Position numbers and translations under genes: made by a program. A stretch of 64,000 nt of DNA. It comes from Desulfacinum infernum DSM 9756. Lineage in GTDB: Bacteria > Desulfobacterota > Syntrophobacteria > Syntrophobacterales > DSM-9756. Positions 1 to 8,350 of this stretch are shown piece by piece; position 1 is the first letter of the stretch; the number at the start of each line of letters is the position of its first letter. The notes under the pieces are model-generated. The model saw only the letters and a program-made list of their open reading frames with translations. It was not told the DNA's origin and searched no databases. The stretch lies in the NCBI RefSeq assembly GCF_900129305.1, contig NZ_FQVB01000007.1, positions 62,001 to 126,000 of the forward strand, written 5' to 3'.

Positions 1-254
1 GCCAGAATCGCCTTGGCCTGGTCCTGTTTGACCACGTACTGGTCCAGGTAGGCCTCCAGTTCCTCGGGCTTCATGTCGAATTGGATCTTTTCCAAACCAC
101 GGGGACCCGATTCCTTGGTCTTGGATTCCTTGGCGGAGGGCATCATCATGGGGGAGATGACCCTGACCGGTCGTCCGTATTTCTTGGAAAGGTACTCGCT
201 CAGCTCTCTTTCCAGCTCTTCCTGATCGGGAAGTTTTTGGAACTTGTCGCTCAT
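1..254 (-). CDS. ClpX-like AAA+ ATPase, N-terminal fragment
   Basis: Only the first 84 residues are visible; the gene runs off the left edge. It starts MSDKFQKLPD with an AGGTGAG ribosome site just upstream. The segment LDQYVVKQDQAKAIL matches the conserved region that precedes the Walker A loop in ClpX and HslU unfoldases, so an ATP-dependent protein-unfolding role is likely. The visible N-terminus contains no cysteine, so the four-cysteine zinc domain typical of classical ClpX is absent; it has instead a charged, possibly helical leader. It may be a secondary ClpX-like ATPase rather than the housekeeping ClpX. The ATPase motifs lie outside the window, so the family call rests on one short motif. 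Confidence 0.6.
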   Translation of the reverse strand, partial: MSDKFQKLPDQEELERELSEYLSKKYGRPVRVISPMMMPSAKESKTKESGPRGLEKIQFDMKPEELEAYLDQYVVKQDQAKAIL

Positions 255-372
255 GGCTCACCTAACGTTTTTTAATTTCAAGCAATTACCGCGAAAGCGC
301 CCTCGTACTATAAACACTTCCGTGGCCCATTTCAACCGACGCCGGCGCGCTTGCCCAGCCGCTCCAAAATGG

Positions 373-398
373 AAAACCCACCCGAGCGGGTGGGTTTT
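373..398 (-). terminator. Rho-independent terminator after the parA-like gene
   Basis: A perfect stem with arms AAAACCCACCCG and CGGGTGGGTTTT, separated by two bases, lies just beyond the stop codon of the minus-strand ParA gene. Read on the minus strand the second arm ends in TTTT and is followed by a T-rich tract. The symmetric A/T flanks mean it could also act on the other strand. Confidence 0.85.
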
Positions 399-437
399 GT
401 TCTCGTGCAGTCGGCTGTTGGGGAATCCGGCGGGGCA

Positions 438-1364
438 TCAACGCCATAGTTTGTCGTTTCCGCACACCTTTCGCACCAATTCCCGATAATCCTTGGCGCC
501 CGGGGAGCCGGGGGCGTATTCGTAGATGGTCTGGCCGTGGCCGGGAGCTTCGCTGAGCCGCACGTTGTAGCGAACCGGCGGGCAGAGCCGGCTGTTGAAA
601 TGGGATTCCAGCTGGGAGAGGATCTCTTCGGATTGCTTGACCCGCTTGTCCATGAAGGTGGGCACCACGTATCTGAGGCTCAGGTCCTTGTGGTAGGTTT
701 GGACTGAGGCCAGGCTGCGGCAGAATTCCAACAGGCCCTGGATGGCCATGACCTCGAGACTGACGGGGGTCAGGACTTCCTTGACATAAAAAAGCACGTT
801 GATGGTGAGCACGTCCCAGCCCGGGGAGGTGTCCAGGATGACGAAGTCGAAGTGGCTGTCGAAGGGGCTGAGGGCCTCGGTGAGCATCATTTCGCTCCGG
901 AAATCCTTCCTGGCGATGAGCCGTTTCACTCCCGCCAGCGATTTTCCTCCAGCGAGAAGAGAGAGCCGCTCTCGGGCCTCCACCATGCAGTCCTGGGGGA
1001 TGACCTCCCCGGTCATGAGCTCGGTGAGTCCCGCCTTGGGCTTCACTCCCAGCATGTAGGCAGCCTGGCCCTGGGTGTCCGTGTCCACCAGCAGCACCTT
1101 GTAGCCGGCAAGGGCCAGGCCAGCGGCCAGATTGACAGCCGTGGTGGTCTTGCCGACTCCTCCTTTGCTGAGGGAGACGGCGATGCGTCGGGTCTTCCTG
1201 TCCGTCTTGGCTTCGAGGTCTTGGACCTGTGCCGGGCCGTCCTGCTGTCGGGGGATGGGAAACTTGTGCCCGCAATAGATGCATTTGGCGGCCTTGACCT
1301 TGTCGGACAGGCGGGTTTCGTCGATCTTGTGCTGTCTCTTACAACTGGGGCAGATGATAATCAT
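438..1364 (-). CDS. ParA/MinD-family ATPase with N-terminal zinc ribbon
   Basis: A 308-residue positioning or partitioning ATPase. Residues 1-38 form an MJ0042-type zinc ribbon with C5, C8, C28 and C31. The ATPase domain follows a short linker: deviant Walker A KGGVGKTT at 67-74, VDTDTQG at 93-99, and a Walker B-like strand ILDTSPG. ParA proteins polymerise or form gradients on DNA or membranes and move cargo such as plasmids, chemoreceptor arrays or pili. The gene overlaps the upstream ribbon-helix-helix gene by four bases (ATGA), which suggests translational coupling and a joint function. A PilZ gene lies further upstream on the same strand. Family assignment is firm; the cargo is unknown. 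Confidence 0.85.
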   Translation of the reverse strand: MIIICPSCKRQHKIDETRLSDKVKAAKCIYCGHKFPIPRQQDGPAQVQDLEAKTDRKTRRIAVSLSKGGVGKTTTAVNLAAGLALAGYKVLLVDTDTQGQAAYMLGVKPKAGLTELMTGEVIPQDCMVEARERLSLLAGGKSLAGVKRLIARKDFRSEMMLTEALSPFDSHFDFVILDTSPGWDVLTINVLFYVKEVLTPVSLEVMAIQGLLEFCRSLASVQTYHKDLSLRYVVPTFMDKRVKQSEEILSQLESHFNSRLCPPVRYNVRLSEAPGHGQTIYEYAPGSPGAKDYRELVRKVCGNDKLWR

Positions 1365-1948
1365 TGTTCACCCTCGCCGTGCTTGGTTTTCTCGGCGTTC
1401 TCATGTTTCCGGGCGTTCTTTTTGGGAATCCCTGTGATGAGTTTGAGCAACCGGCTGGAGCGGCCGGAAACCTCCAAATCTTTGAGCATCGTCTTCAGAG
1501 CCAATTCCACGATGAGGGACTTGGAGATCTTCGGGGCGCCCGTCCCCTCGGTGAGATCCACCAACGTTTGCTGTGCTGCATCCAGTTTCCGGATCAGGGC
1601 CTTGGTCAGGTAGTAGGTAGCTTTTTTCTTGGTGCGCGGTGCACGCATGCGTCGAGCGGGCTGGGGCTCCGGGGACGGCTCGGGGCTTCCGGCGCGCTGC
1701 TCCAGGCGTTTCAGGTAGAAAGCGAGTCGTTCGATGAGGTCGTTTTCCTGAGTTGTGACTTGGGGCGCTTTTCCCAGCAGGAGCTCGGTCATGATGTCCG
1801 GTCTGTGATCTTTCGGTTCCGACACCAAGTTCCCTCCACTCTGATGCCCGCTTCCATGTTCCAAAGAAATCAATTCCAGACCCATGGCCGTCTTCCCCTC
1901 GACTCGATCCGAAGGACCGCTCCGATCCGGGTCGTCAGTGGGAGTCAT
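1361..1948 (-). CDS. Ribbon-helix-helix-like partner of the ParA ATPase
   Basis: About 195 residues from the ATG chosen here, 11 bases after the PilZ stop; a TTG 24 bases upstream is possible but would overlap the PilZ gene. The N-terminal half is low in recognisable structure and proline-rich near the middle. The C-terminal part has a basic RTKKKATYYL strand followed by two helices containing ISKSLIVELAL, the pattern of ribbon-helix-helix (CopG/ParB-small type) DNA-binding domains. Such proteins often pair with ParA as the DNA-binding adaptor. The four-base overlap with the ParA gene supports this. The fold call is by motif only. Confidence 0.6.
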   Translation of the reverse strand: MTPTDDPDRSGPSDRVEGKTAMGLELISLEHGSGHQSGGNLVSEPKDHRPDIMTELLLGKAPQVTTQENDLIERLAFYLKRLEQRAGSPEPSPEPQPARRMRAPRTKKKATYYLTKALIRKLDAAQQTLVDLTEGTGAPKISKSLIVELALKTMLKDLEVSGRSSRLLKLITGIPKKNARKHENAEKTKHGEGEQ

Positions 1949-1958
1949 TGTCGGTCGC

Positions 1959-2387
1959 CTACTGCTTGGCAAAGAAGCGCTCCCGGGCTTTCTGAACGAA
2001 ATCCTCTACGAACAGCCGGTCTTCTTCCGACTGGAATTCCAGCGCCAACCCGTAGAGAACACCCCCTTCTTCCAACGGGGTTGCATGTCGGATGACGGCC
2101 CGGGCCTGTATGGACCGTTCACCGTAGTGGATCTGCACGTCGGTGAGCTTGTCTCCAGGGGAGAATCGATCGGCCCGTTCATCGGTCAGACCGATGCCGC
2201 CTTCGCTGACATTGGCCACCGACAGGGCGGAGCCCCCGATGGTGACGCGTACCGGGGTGTCTTCGTCCACCGGCACCCGGAAGGATTTCCTTACGACGTT
2301 TTCTTCCGGCGAAAGGCCCTTCAGGGTCAGAATCTCTTCGAATTCCTCAAGTTCGGACAGGATGGATTCCACGCCCTTACTTCCCAT
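1959..2387 (-). CDS. PilZ-domain protein, probable c-di-GMP receptor
   Basis: A 142-residue cytoplasmic protein. After a short acidic helix, residues about 33-130 match a PilZ domain: the basic RKSFR box followed by the NVSEGGIGL turn, corresponding to the RxxxR and (D/N)xSxxG motifs that bind cyclic di-GMP. No other domain is visible, so it probably acts by protein-protein contact. It is the first gene of a minus-strand set with the ribbon-helix-helix and ParA genes, only 11 bases from the next start, so co-transcription is likely. This suggests c-di-GMP control of a ParA-based positioning system, which is inference. A GGDEF protein elsewhere in the window could supply the signal. Confidence 0.82.
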   Translation of the reverse strand: MGSKGVESILSELEEFEEILTLKGLSPEENVVRKSFRVPVDEDTPVRVTIGGSALSVANVSEGGIGLTDERADRFSPGDKLTDVQIHYGERSIQARAVIRHATPLEEGGVLYGLALEFQSEEDRLFVEDFVQKARERFFAKQ

Positions 2388-2578
2388 GGATGTGCCCTCC
2401 GCTTGTTTGGATTGTTTCCTGATTTGCCATGAGCGTTTCCTTCGAGGAATCCGCCGTCGAGGCTGCCGGGGCTCTCAAGTGGTGTCACCACGCAAGTCAT
2501 GGCTTCCACTTATAAGGTTCGGATGTTCGTGATCTTCCCTTTAAGGAATTTATCGAGTGGAATCCTCCGTGGGCCATG

Positions 2579-2607
2579 TTGCGAAAGGCCGGGGCATGTG
2601 CTACAAG
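2579..2607 (+). promoter_or_regulatory. Candidate sigma70 promoter for leuS
   Basis: TTGCGA and TACAAG boxes are 17 bases apart and lie about 80 bases before the leuS start. The surrounding gap of about 300 bases between the divergent PilZ and leuS genes holds no other feature I can support. Confidence 0.4.
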
Positions 2608-2686
2608 TCTGCCACCCTTTCGGAGGCTGAAAAACCAAGGCGGGGCGACTGCCTGCAGATCGATGGCATAACAGGGGTGGCAGATC

Positions 2687-5176
2687 ATGGAGATGCGGTA
2701 CAACCCGAAGGAAGTGGAAGAAAAGTGGCAGAGCTTCTGGGAGAGCAGGAACCTCTTCTCGGTTGGGGAAGATCCCCATAAGAAGAAGTTCTACCTGCTG
2801 GAGATGTTTCCCTATCCGTCCGGCAGGATCCACATGGGCCATGTGCGCAACTACACCATCGGGGACGTGGTGGCCCGGTTCCTCTCCATGCGCGGCTACA
2901 ACGTTCTCCATCCCATGGGCTGGGATGCCTTCGGGATGCCCGCCGAAAACGCCGCCATCAAGGCCAAGACCCACCCGGCCAAATGGACTTACGAGAACAT
3001 CGACTACATGCGCCGCCAGCTCAAGAAGCTGGGCTTTTCCTATGACTGGTCCCGGGAGTTCGCCACCTGCGACCCGTCCTACTACCGCTGGGAGCAGCTC
3101 TTTTTCGTGCAGATGTACAAGCGGGGGCTGGCCTACAAGAAAAAATCCTACGTGAACTGGTGCGGGACCTGCCAGACCGTTCTGGCCAATGAGCAGGTGG
3201 AGGACGGAGCCTGCTGGCGCTGCGACCAGCCTGTCGTTCAAAAAGAGATGGAACAGTGGTTCTTCAAGATCACCGATTACGTGGAAGAGCTGCTGGACTA
3301 TCTGGACAAGCTGCCCGGCTGGCCGGAGCGGGTTCTGACCATGCAGCGCAACTGGATCGGCAAAAGCCACGGCAGCACCATCCTCTTTCCCCTGGAATCG
3401 GGAACCGGGAGCATCGAGGTCTTCACCACCCGGGCCGACACCCTCTTCGGAGCCACCTTCATGAGCCTGGCTCCGGAACATCCCCTGGTGGACGAGTTGT
3501 GTCGGGGTACGGGGCAGGAAGAGGCCGTGCGCGCCTTTGTGGAGCGGGCAAAGCAGGCCAAGCGCGGCGAAAGGGCCGCCGACCTGCTGGAAAAGGAAGG
3601 CGTCTTCACGGGGGCTTATTGCATCAATCCCATGACCGGCGCCAAGATGCCCATCTTCGTGGCCAACTTCGTGGTCATGGAATACGGTACGGGCGCCGTG
3701 ATGGCCGTTCCGGCCCATGATCAAAGGGATTTTGAATTTGCCCGCAAATACGATCTTCCCATCAAGGTGGTGATCAAGGAAAGCGCGGAAGCCCCGGCAC
3801 CGGATCCCTCCACCATGGACCAGGCTTTCGAAGAGGACGGGGTCCTGGTGGATTCCGGCGACTTCACGGGCATGACGTCCCCGCAGGCCCGGGAAGCCAT
3901 CACCAAGGCCCTGGAAGCCAAGGGACAGGGGGGGCTCACGGTGCAGTACCGGCTTCGGGACTGGGGCATCTCCCGCCAGCGCTATTGGGGGGCTCCCATC
4001 CCGATCATCTACTGCGACGCCTGCGGCACGGTTCCCGTGCCCGAAGAGGATCTTCCGGTGGTGCTGCCCCTGGATCTGGAAATGCCCGAAAACGGGGCGT
4101 CTCCGCTGCCCATGAGCGAGGAATTCGTCCGCACCACGTGCCCCCAATGCGGAAAGCCGGCCCGGCGGGAGACGGACACCATGGACACCTTCGTGGAATC
4201 GTCCTGGTATTTCGCCCGGTTTTCCTGTTCCGACTACGACAAGGGTCCCCTGGACCCCGAGCGGGTGGGCTATTGGATGCCCGTGGACCAGTACATCGGG
4301 GGGATCGAGCACGCCGTCCTGCACCTGCTCTACTCGCGGTTTTTCACCAAGGTCCTTCGGGACATGGGATACCTGAAGGTGGACGAGCCGTTCACCAACC
4401 TGCTCACCCAGGGCATGGTGATCAAGGACGGGGCCAAGATGAGCAAATCCAAGGGCAACGTGGTGGACCCGGACGACATGATCCAGGCCTACGGTGCCGA
4501 CACCGTCCGCCTTTTCTGTCTCTTTGCGGCGCCTCCCGAAAAGGAACTGGAATGGAGCGATCAGGGCGTGGAAGGGGCTTCCCGGTTCCTCGGGCGCGTC
4601 TGGCGGCTGGTGCACGACAATCTGGAAGGCCTGAAAGGGGCCGATCCCTACGATGGCCGAGCCCCGCTGAGCCCCCGGTTGCAGGCCCTTCATCGAAAGA
4701 CCCACCAGACCATCAAGAAGGTGACGGAGGACATCGAGCAGCGCTTCCACTTCAACACGGCCATTGCGGCCGTCATGGAACTGGTGAACCAGATCTACGC
4801 CGTGCAGGACAAGGCCTCCCGGGAAGCCGCCTATTGGCCGGTGATGCGCGAGGCGGTGGAGGCCGTGGTGCTTCTGCTTTCGCCCATGGCACCGCACATC
4901 GCTGAAGAACTCTGGGAACGGCTGGGCAAGGCGCCCAGCGTTGCCAAGGTTCCCTGGCCCGCCTGGCGCGAAGAGGCTCTCCAGGCGGAAGAGATCCTGG
5001 TGGTTGTCCAGGTGAACGGTAAGCTTCGAGGCCGTTTGACGGTTCCTGCCGACATCAGCAACGAGGAACTGGAGAAGGCGGCCCTGGCGGATGCCAAAGT
5101 ACAGAGCTTCCTCGAAGGCAAACCGATCCGGAAGGTGATCGTGGTCCCCAAAAAACTCGTCAACATCGTGGTTTAG
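2687..5176 (+). CDS. leuS: Leucyl-tRNA synthetase
   Basis: A full-length class I aminoacyl-tRNA synthetase of 829 residues that charges tRNA-Leu. The HIGH signature appears as HMGH at 49-52 within [21 protein letters not shown]1 editing domain occupies roughly 220-420, two cysteine pairs (CDACG and CPQCG) form a zinc-binding insert near 445-490, and KMSKSKGN lies near 585. The C-terminal end [11 protein letters not shown] is typical of bacterial LeuRS. The start follows an AGGGGTGG ribosome site. Order and length match the bacterial family. It appears to be a single-gene unit, followed by a repeat-rich gap. Confidence 0.97.
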   Translation: MEMRYNPKEVEEKWQSFWESRNLFSVGEDPHKKKFYLLEMFPYPSGRIHMGHVRNYTIGDVVARFLSMRGYNVLHPMGWDAFGMPAENAAIKAKTHPAKWTYENIDYMRRQLKKLGFSYDWSREFATCDPSYYRWEQLFFVQMYKRGLAYKKKSYVNWCGTCQTVLANEQVEDGACWRCDQPVVQKEMEQWFFKITDYVEELLDYLDKLPGWPERVLTMQRNWIGKSHGSTILFPLESGTGSIEVFTTRADTLFGATFMSLAPEHPLVDELCRGTGQEEAVRAFVERAKQAKRGERAADLLEKEGVFTGAYCINPMTGAKMPIFVANFVVMEYGTGAVMAVPAHDQRDFEFARKYDLPIKVVIKESAEAPAPDPSTMDQAFEEDGVLVDSGDFTGMTSPQAREAITKALEAKGQGGLTVQYRLRDWGISRQRYWGAPIPIIYCDACGTVPVPEEDLPVVLPLDLEMPENGASPLPMSEEFVRTTCPQCGKPARRETDTMDTFVESSWYFARFSCSDYDKGPLDPERVGYWMPVDQYIGGIEHAVLHLLYSRFFTKVLRDMGYLKVDEPFTNLLTQGMVIKDGAKMSKSKGNVVDPDDMIQAYGADTVRLFCLFAAPPEKELEWSDQGVEGASRFLGRVWRLVHDNLEGLKGADPYDGRAPLSPRLQALHRKTHQTIKKVTEDIEQRFHFNTAIAAVMELVNQIYAVQDKASREAAYWPVMREAVEAVVLLLSPMAPHIAEELWERLGKAPSVAKVPWPAWREEALQAEEILVVVQVNGKLRGRLTVPADISNEELEKAALADAKVQSFLEGKPIRKVIVVPKKLVNIVV

Positions 5177-5177
5177 T

Positions 5178-5212
5178 GTGAAAGAGAACCGCGAATGAAC
5201 GCGAATAGACGC
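5178..5212. repeat. Dispersed repeat D, copy 1
   Basis: Begins GTGAAAGAGAACCGCGAATG and recurs almost unchanged at 51807-51847. Internally it is made of imperfect 11-12 base steps (CGCGAATGAACG, CGCGAATAGACG). It sits two bases after the leuS stop codon. Confidence 0.8.
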
Positions 5213-5397
5213 AAATCTTCTTAGTTGTAGGGACTGCGAAGGCTGCAATGAGGGTGCCCGGTAATACACTGGGCGCGCAGTGACTCATAGAGAATGGCAT
5301 ATCGCGGCGTTCCGACAAATGCCCTTGCTCCGGCCCGCTCTTTCATCCATGCGGGGTGGCGCGAGGGAGACCATCACCGTTAGTGTGAAGCCCTACG

Positions 5398-5505
5398 GGG
5401 ACGATTCTTTGTCATGGCGGGGTCCCAAAGGGCGAGCCTGAAGCCCGCCCCCGACAAAACCCATGGACCTTTCGGGCAGGGGCGGGGTTTATCCCCGCCC
5501 GCTCA
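5398..5505. repeat. Dispersed composite palindromic repeat A, copy 1
   Basis: Contains GGACGATTCTTT, then a GC-rich hairpin around AAGCCCGCCCC, then a second hairpin GGCGGGG-TTTAT-CCCCGCC. The same blocks appear in the same order, in inverted orientation, at 15735-15856; one hairpin recurs at 27805-27850. Confidence 0.75.
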
Positions 5506-5639
5506 TGGCGTGGTGATCAAGAAACCCGATGGAAAAATCGCCCGGTTCTGGTGATCGAATGCGGCCAAGGAACCCGAACGGGCGGCAATGCCGTCGGACA
5601 GGCGGCAGGCCTTCGTGTGGCTCAGTGGGGAGGGACGCT

Positions 5640-6158
5640 GTGGGAACGTACCGCCGGCTCATCCTCTGTGTGGCGCTTTTCCTTCTTTGCGCCGGGTGCG
5701 GCTACCATTTTGCTGGAGAAGGACAGGGCCCGGAACCCGGGATCTCCACGCTGGCGATTCCCGTCTTCGAGAATCTGACGGCCGAGCCGGGCCTGGAACC
5801 GATTTTCACGGGCGCCCTTCGCCGTGAATTTCTTCTTCGCAGCCGGATCAGGCTGGTTCCCCGCCGGGAGGCCGAGGCCGTTTTCCTGGGCCGCATCACC
5901 CGCCTGTCCACGTCTTCGGTGGCCCATCGAAAATCGCAGGATACGATCCTGACGCGCCTTTCGGTCACCCTGGATGTGCGCTGCGTTGACAATCGAACCC
6001 AAAAGGTGCTCTGGCAGGATCGTTCCCTCACCTACTATCAGGACTACATCCAGGATTCGGATCCCCTGGTGTCCTTCCAAAACCGTCGGGAGGCTCTGGA
6101 GACCGCGGCCAGGGACTTGGCCGTGCGGATCCATGACCGTTTCCTGAGCCGCTTCTGA
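5640..6158 (+). CDS. lptE: LPS-assembly lipoprotein LptE
   Basis: A 172-residue outer-membrane lipoprotein that plugs the LptD barrel and helps insert lipopolysaccharide. From the GTG start chosen, a short basic n-region, a hydrophobic stretch and lipobox LCAGC with Cys20 give a type II signal peptide; a GGGAGG ribosome site lies about seven bases upstream. The body carries the LptE pattern ISTLAIPVFENLTAEPGLEP followed by beta strands and a C-terminal helix. Residues upstream in the same frame look random and lack a signal. It lies six bases before holA, the same leuS-lptE-holA order found in many Gram-negatives. Confidence 0.88.
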   Translation: MGTYRRLILCVALFLLCAGCGYHFAGEGQGPEPGISTLAIPVFENLTAEPGLEPIFTGALRREFLLRSRIRLVPRREAEAVFLGRITRLSTSSVAHRKSQDTILTRLSVTLDVRCVDNRTQKVLWQDRSLTYYQDYIQDSDPLVSFQNRREALETAARDLAVRIHDRFLSRF

Positions 6159-6164
6159 GCTTCC

Positions 6165-7154
6165 ATGGACAGTCGGACCTTCATCGCAAGCCTCCGGGAG
6201 CGTCCCCGCCCGGTGTACCTCTTCAAAGGAGAGGAGCCGTTCCTGATGGACCAGGCGTGGCAGGCGCTTCTCTCCGCCCTGGGCCGTTCTTCCAAGGGCG
6301 GCTCCATCCGGGGGGAGCGTTTTTCCGCACGCGAGGTGGCCGCTGCGGAGGTGGTGGCTCGACTGCGCACGCTGTCGCTCTTTGCTCCCATAAGAGCGGT
6401 GCTCGTACGGGATGTGGACGCATGGCCGGGGGAGCAGCGGGAGATCCTGCACGACTATCTTCGCAAGCCCAATCCCCGATCCTGTTTCGTGGCGTGCGTG
6501 GCTTCCAAGAAGGCGTGGAAGGAACTGGAACGGCTGGCGGGGGAGCACGGTGCCGTGGTGGAGTTCAGAGGGCTCCACGAAAGGCAGATTCCCGGTTGGA
6601 TCCGGGATCGGGCGGCGGCCCAGGGAAAGCGGATCTCGCTCCAAACGGCCGGGCTCCTCATGGCGAAGGTGGGCGCGGACCTACAGAATCTGGAAAAAGA
6701 GCTGGAAAAGCTGGGTCTCTATGTGGACGATCGCCCGGAGATCCTCGATGAGGATGTGGAGGCGGTGGTGGCCCACCAGCACACGGACAATATCTTCAAG
6801 CTCATGGAATACGTGGGAGAAAAACGGGCCGCGGAAGCCTTTCTCTGCCTGCGGGGGCTGCTTCTTTCCGGCGACGCCCCCTTGAGCATCCTGGCCCTGC
6901 TGGCCCGGCAGGTCCGGTTGGTCTGGCAGATCAAAGACGGTTTGGAACGCGGACAGTCCGCTGCCCAGTTGGCCAAAACCTTGCGCCTGCCTCCCTTTGT
7001 GGTGGAACGGCATGCCCGGCAGGCGCGCCGGTTCTCGCACGACGCCCTCAGCACCCTGCACGGCGCCATCCTCCAGACGGACTTGCGACTGAAGACCACG
7101 GGCCTGGATCCGGAAAAAGCCCTGGAAAGCCTCATCTACCGCCTCTGCAGGTAG
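6165..7154 (+). CDS. holA: DNA polymerase III subunit delta
   Basis: A 329-residue clamp-loader subunit that opens the beta sliding clamp during replication. It has the characteristic N-terminal RPVYLFKGEEPFLMDQAW segment at about 14-31, an AAA+-like fold without a Walker A motif, and a C-terminal helical domain near 215-329 with LARQVRLVWQIKDGL. Length matches the family. It begins six bases after the lptE stop and is probably co-transcribed. Its end faces the terminator of the minus-strand rpsT gene. Confidence 0.92.
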   Translation: MDSRTFIASLRERPRPVYLFKGEEPFLMDQAWQALLSALGRSSKGGSIRGERFSAREVAAAEVVARLRTLSLFAPIRAVLVRDVDAWPGEQREILHDYLRKPNPRSCFVACVASKKAWKELERLAGEHGAVVEFRGLHERQIPGWIRDRAAAQGKRISLQTAGLLMAKVGADLQNLEKELEKLGLYVDDRPEILDEDVEAVVAHQHTDNIFKLMEYVGEKRAAEAFLCLRGLLLSGDAPLSILALLARQVRLVWQIKDGLERGQSAAQLAKTLRLPPFVVERHARQARRFSHDALSTLHGAILQTDLRLKTTGLDPEKALESLIYRLCR

Positions 7155-7202
7155 CCCGGTTCCGCTTCCCGTCCGGGGAAAAGCCGATTGAGACCGCCTT
7201 GC

Positions 7203-7240
7203 AAAAGAAAAACGGACGACCCCTTTCGGCGTCGTCCGCC
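7203..7240 (-). terminator. Rho-independent terminator of rpsT
   Basis: On the minus strand the stem CGGACGAC/GTCGTCCG encloses a short loop and is followed by TTTTTCTTTTG. It lies about 45 bases after the rpsT stop. Confidence 0.9.
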
Positions 7241-7285
7241 TCCTATCCGTGCCCGGTGGCGTGGAGCCCGCGGGAATCCCGGAGC

Positions 7286-7564
7286 TCAGGCGCTTTGAGC
7301 CGCCTTCAGGGCGTTCACCTTGCGGGCCAGCCGGGAAATCTTTCTGGAAGCGGTGTTCTTGTGGATCGTGCCCTTGGAAGCCGTCTTGGCGATGATGGAG
7401 CTCGCCTCCCGAAACCGCTGTTCGGCCAGTTCCAGACTCTGGGCCTTCAGGGCCTCTTCCAGGGCCTTGATGGCCGTCTTCATGCGGGTCTTGCGGGAGC
7501 GGTTCCGCACCCGCCGGATCTCGCTCTGCTTCGCGCGTTTGAGTGCCGATTTGTGGTTAGCCAA
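7286..7564 (-). CDS. rpsT: 30S ribosomal protein S20
   Basis: A 92-residue basic protein that binds 16S rRNA in the small subunit. It begins MANHKSALKRAKQ and contains the S20 pattern KTRMKTAIKALEEA and a KGTIHKNTASRKISRL tail region. The start codon is TTG, eight to nine bases after an AAGGAGGT ribosome site; no in-frame ATG is available nearby and the N-terminus matches the family exactly. Escherichia coli rpsT also starts with UUG, which is tied to its autogenous translational control, so similar control is plausible here. It is monocistronic, with its own promoter and terminator. Confidence 0.96.
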   Translation of the reverse strand: MANHKSALKRAKQSEIRRVRNRSRKTRMKTAIKALEEALKAQSLELAEQRFREASSIIAKTASKGTIHKNTASRKISRLARKVNALKAAQSA

Positions 7565-7648
7565 AACCCCTACCTCCTTAAGCTGCTCACCGTCTTTCTA
7601 TAGCCAGTGTCCGTGTTCCGTTCACGATCTTGGCACAGGGAACACAGC

Positions 7649-7677
7649 CTTTTAGCGGTTGCCGTCGAGGATGTCAA
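7649..7677 (-). promoter_or_regulatory. Sigma70-type promoter of rpsT
   Basis: Minus-strand TTGACA and TAAAAG are separated by exactly 17 bases and lie about 85 bases upstream of the rpsT start, giving a leader of roughly 80 bases. Confidence 0.65.
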
Positions 7678-7725
7678 GCGCTGTTCTCGTCCGAGCCGCG
7701 GCCAAAACGGCGGCCAAGTTTTCCG

Positions 7726-8193
7726 TTACGGGCGAATCTCCACCACCTGGAAGTTTCGAACCCCTTTGGGGGTCTGCACCTTCACCTCGTCGCCCTCTTC
7801 CTTTCCGATGAGCGCCTTGCCCAGGGGAGAGGTTACCGAAAGGGTGCCGGCCTGAATGTCCGCTTCGTAGGGGCCCACGAGCTTGTAGGCCAGCTCTTCG
7901 CCCGTGTCCAGATCTTCCAGGACCACGGTGAGCCCGAACATGGCCTTCCCGCCGTTGAGGCCCGGCTCGACGATTTCGCACTGGGACAACTTGGTCTGGA
8001 GATCGGCGATCCGTCCCTCGATGAGAGCTTGCTTTTCCTTGGCTGCTTCGTATTCGGCGTTTTCGGACAAATCGCCGTGCCCCCGCGCCTCCTCGATGGC
8101 TCGGATGACCTTGGGCCGTTCTTCCTTTTGAAGCCGCTGCAGTTCCTGCCGCAGCCGCTCGTAACCTTCCCGTGTAATGGGAACTCTTTGCAT
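7726..8193 (-). CDS. greA: Transcript cleavage factor GreA
   Basis: A 155-residue elongation factor that rescues backtracked RNA polymerase by stimulating cleavage of the nascent RNA. The N-terminal coiled coil (residues about 1-75) has the [14 protein letters not shown] signature with the acidic tip residues; the C-terminal FKBP-like domain contains [17 protein letters not shown]. Length and both domains match the family. The ATG follows a TGGAGGCGGATC ribosome site. It is divergent from pyrB. Confidence 0.95.
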   Translation of the reverse strand: MQRVPITREGYERLRQELQRLQKEERPKVIRAIEEARGHGDLSENAEYEAAKEKQALIEGRIADLQTKLSQCEIVEPGLNGGKAMFGLTVVLEDLDTGEELAYKLVGPYEADIQAGTLSVTSPLGKALIGKEEGDEVKVQTPKGVRNFQVVEIRP

Positions 8194-8227
8194 GATCCGC
8201 CTCCAGGTTCTTCAAAGTGAGCCAAGG

Positions 8228-8254
8228 TTTATAAGCAATGGGAGGGGGTGTCAA
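8228..8254 (-). promoter_or_regulatory. Candidate sigma70 promoter for greA
   Basis: Minus-strand TTGACA and TATAAA boxes both match consensus well but the spacer is 15 bases, shorter than usual. The TTGACA is followed by CCCCC, as at two other promoters in the window. Confidence 0.5.
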
Positions 8255-8350
8255 GATGAATTGGTTTTTCGCTCCCGGTCCGGCGGGAATCGTGGTACAT
8301 ATACAAAGATTGAGCCATGTCCTTCTTTTTCCACCGAATCGAGGAGCATG

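Larger units (their letters stand above)
5177..5639. other. Gap between leuS and lptE containing dispersed repeats
   Basis: No credible gene is seen here. It carries a copy of the 'AACCGCGAATGAACGCG' repeat directly after the leuS stop and a composite palindromic repeat near its centre. The last 110 bases could be read as an N-terminal extension of lptE, but the signal peptide and ribosome site favour the later start. Confidence 0.6.

Noticed and set aside
1949-1972. An upstream TTG start for the ribbon-helix-helix gene
   Set aside because: It would overlap the PilZ gene, lacks a ribosome site and adds no conserved residues.
2510-5269. A 919-codon open frame opposite leuS
   Set aside because: It mirrors leuS throughout, is rich in His, Gly, Pro and Arg with no family motif, and is explained by the high G+C third positions of the real gene.
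5529-5639. An N-terminal extension of lptE from an upstream ATG
   Set aside because: It would bury the lipoprotein signal peptide 38 residues inside the protein.
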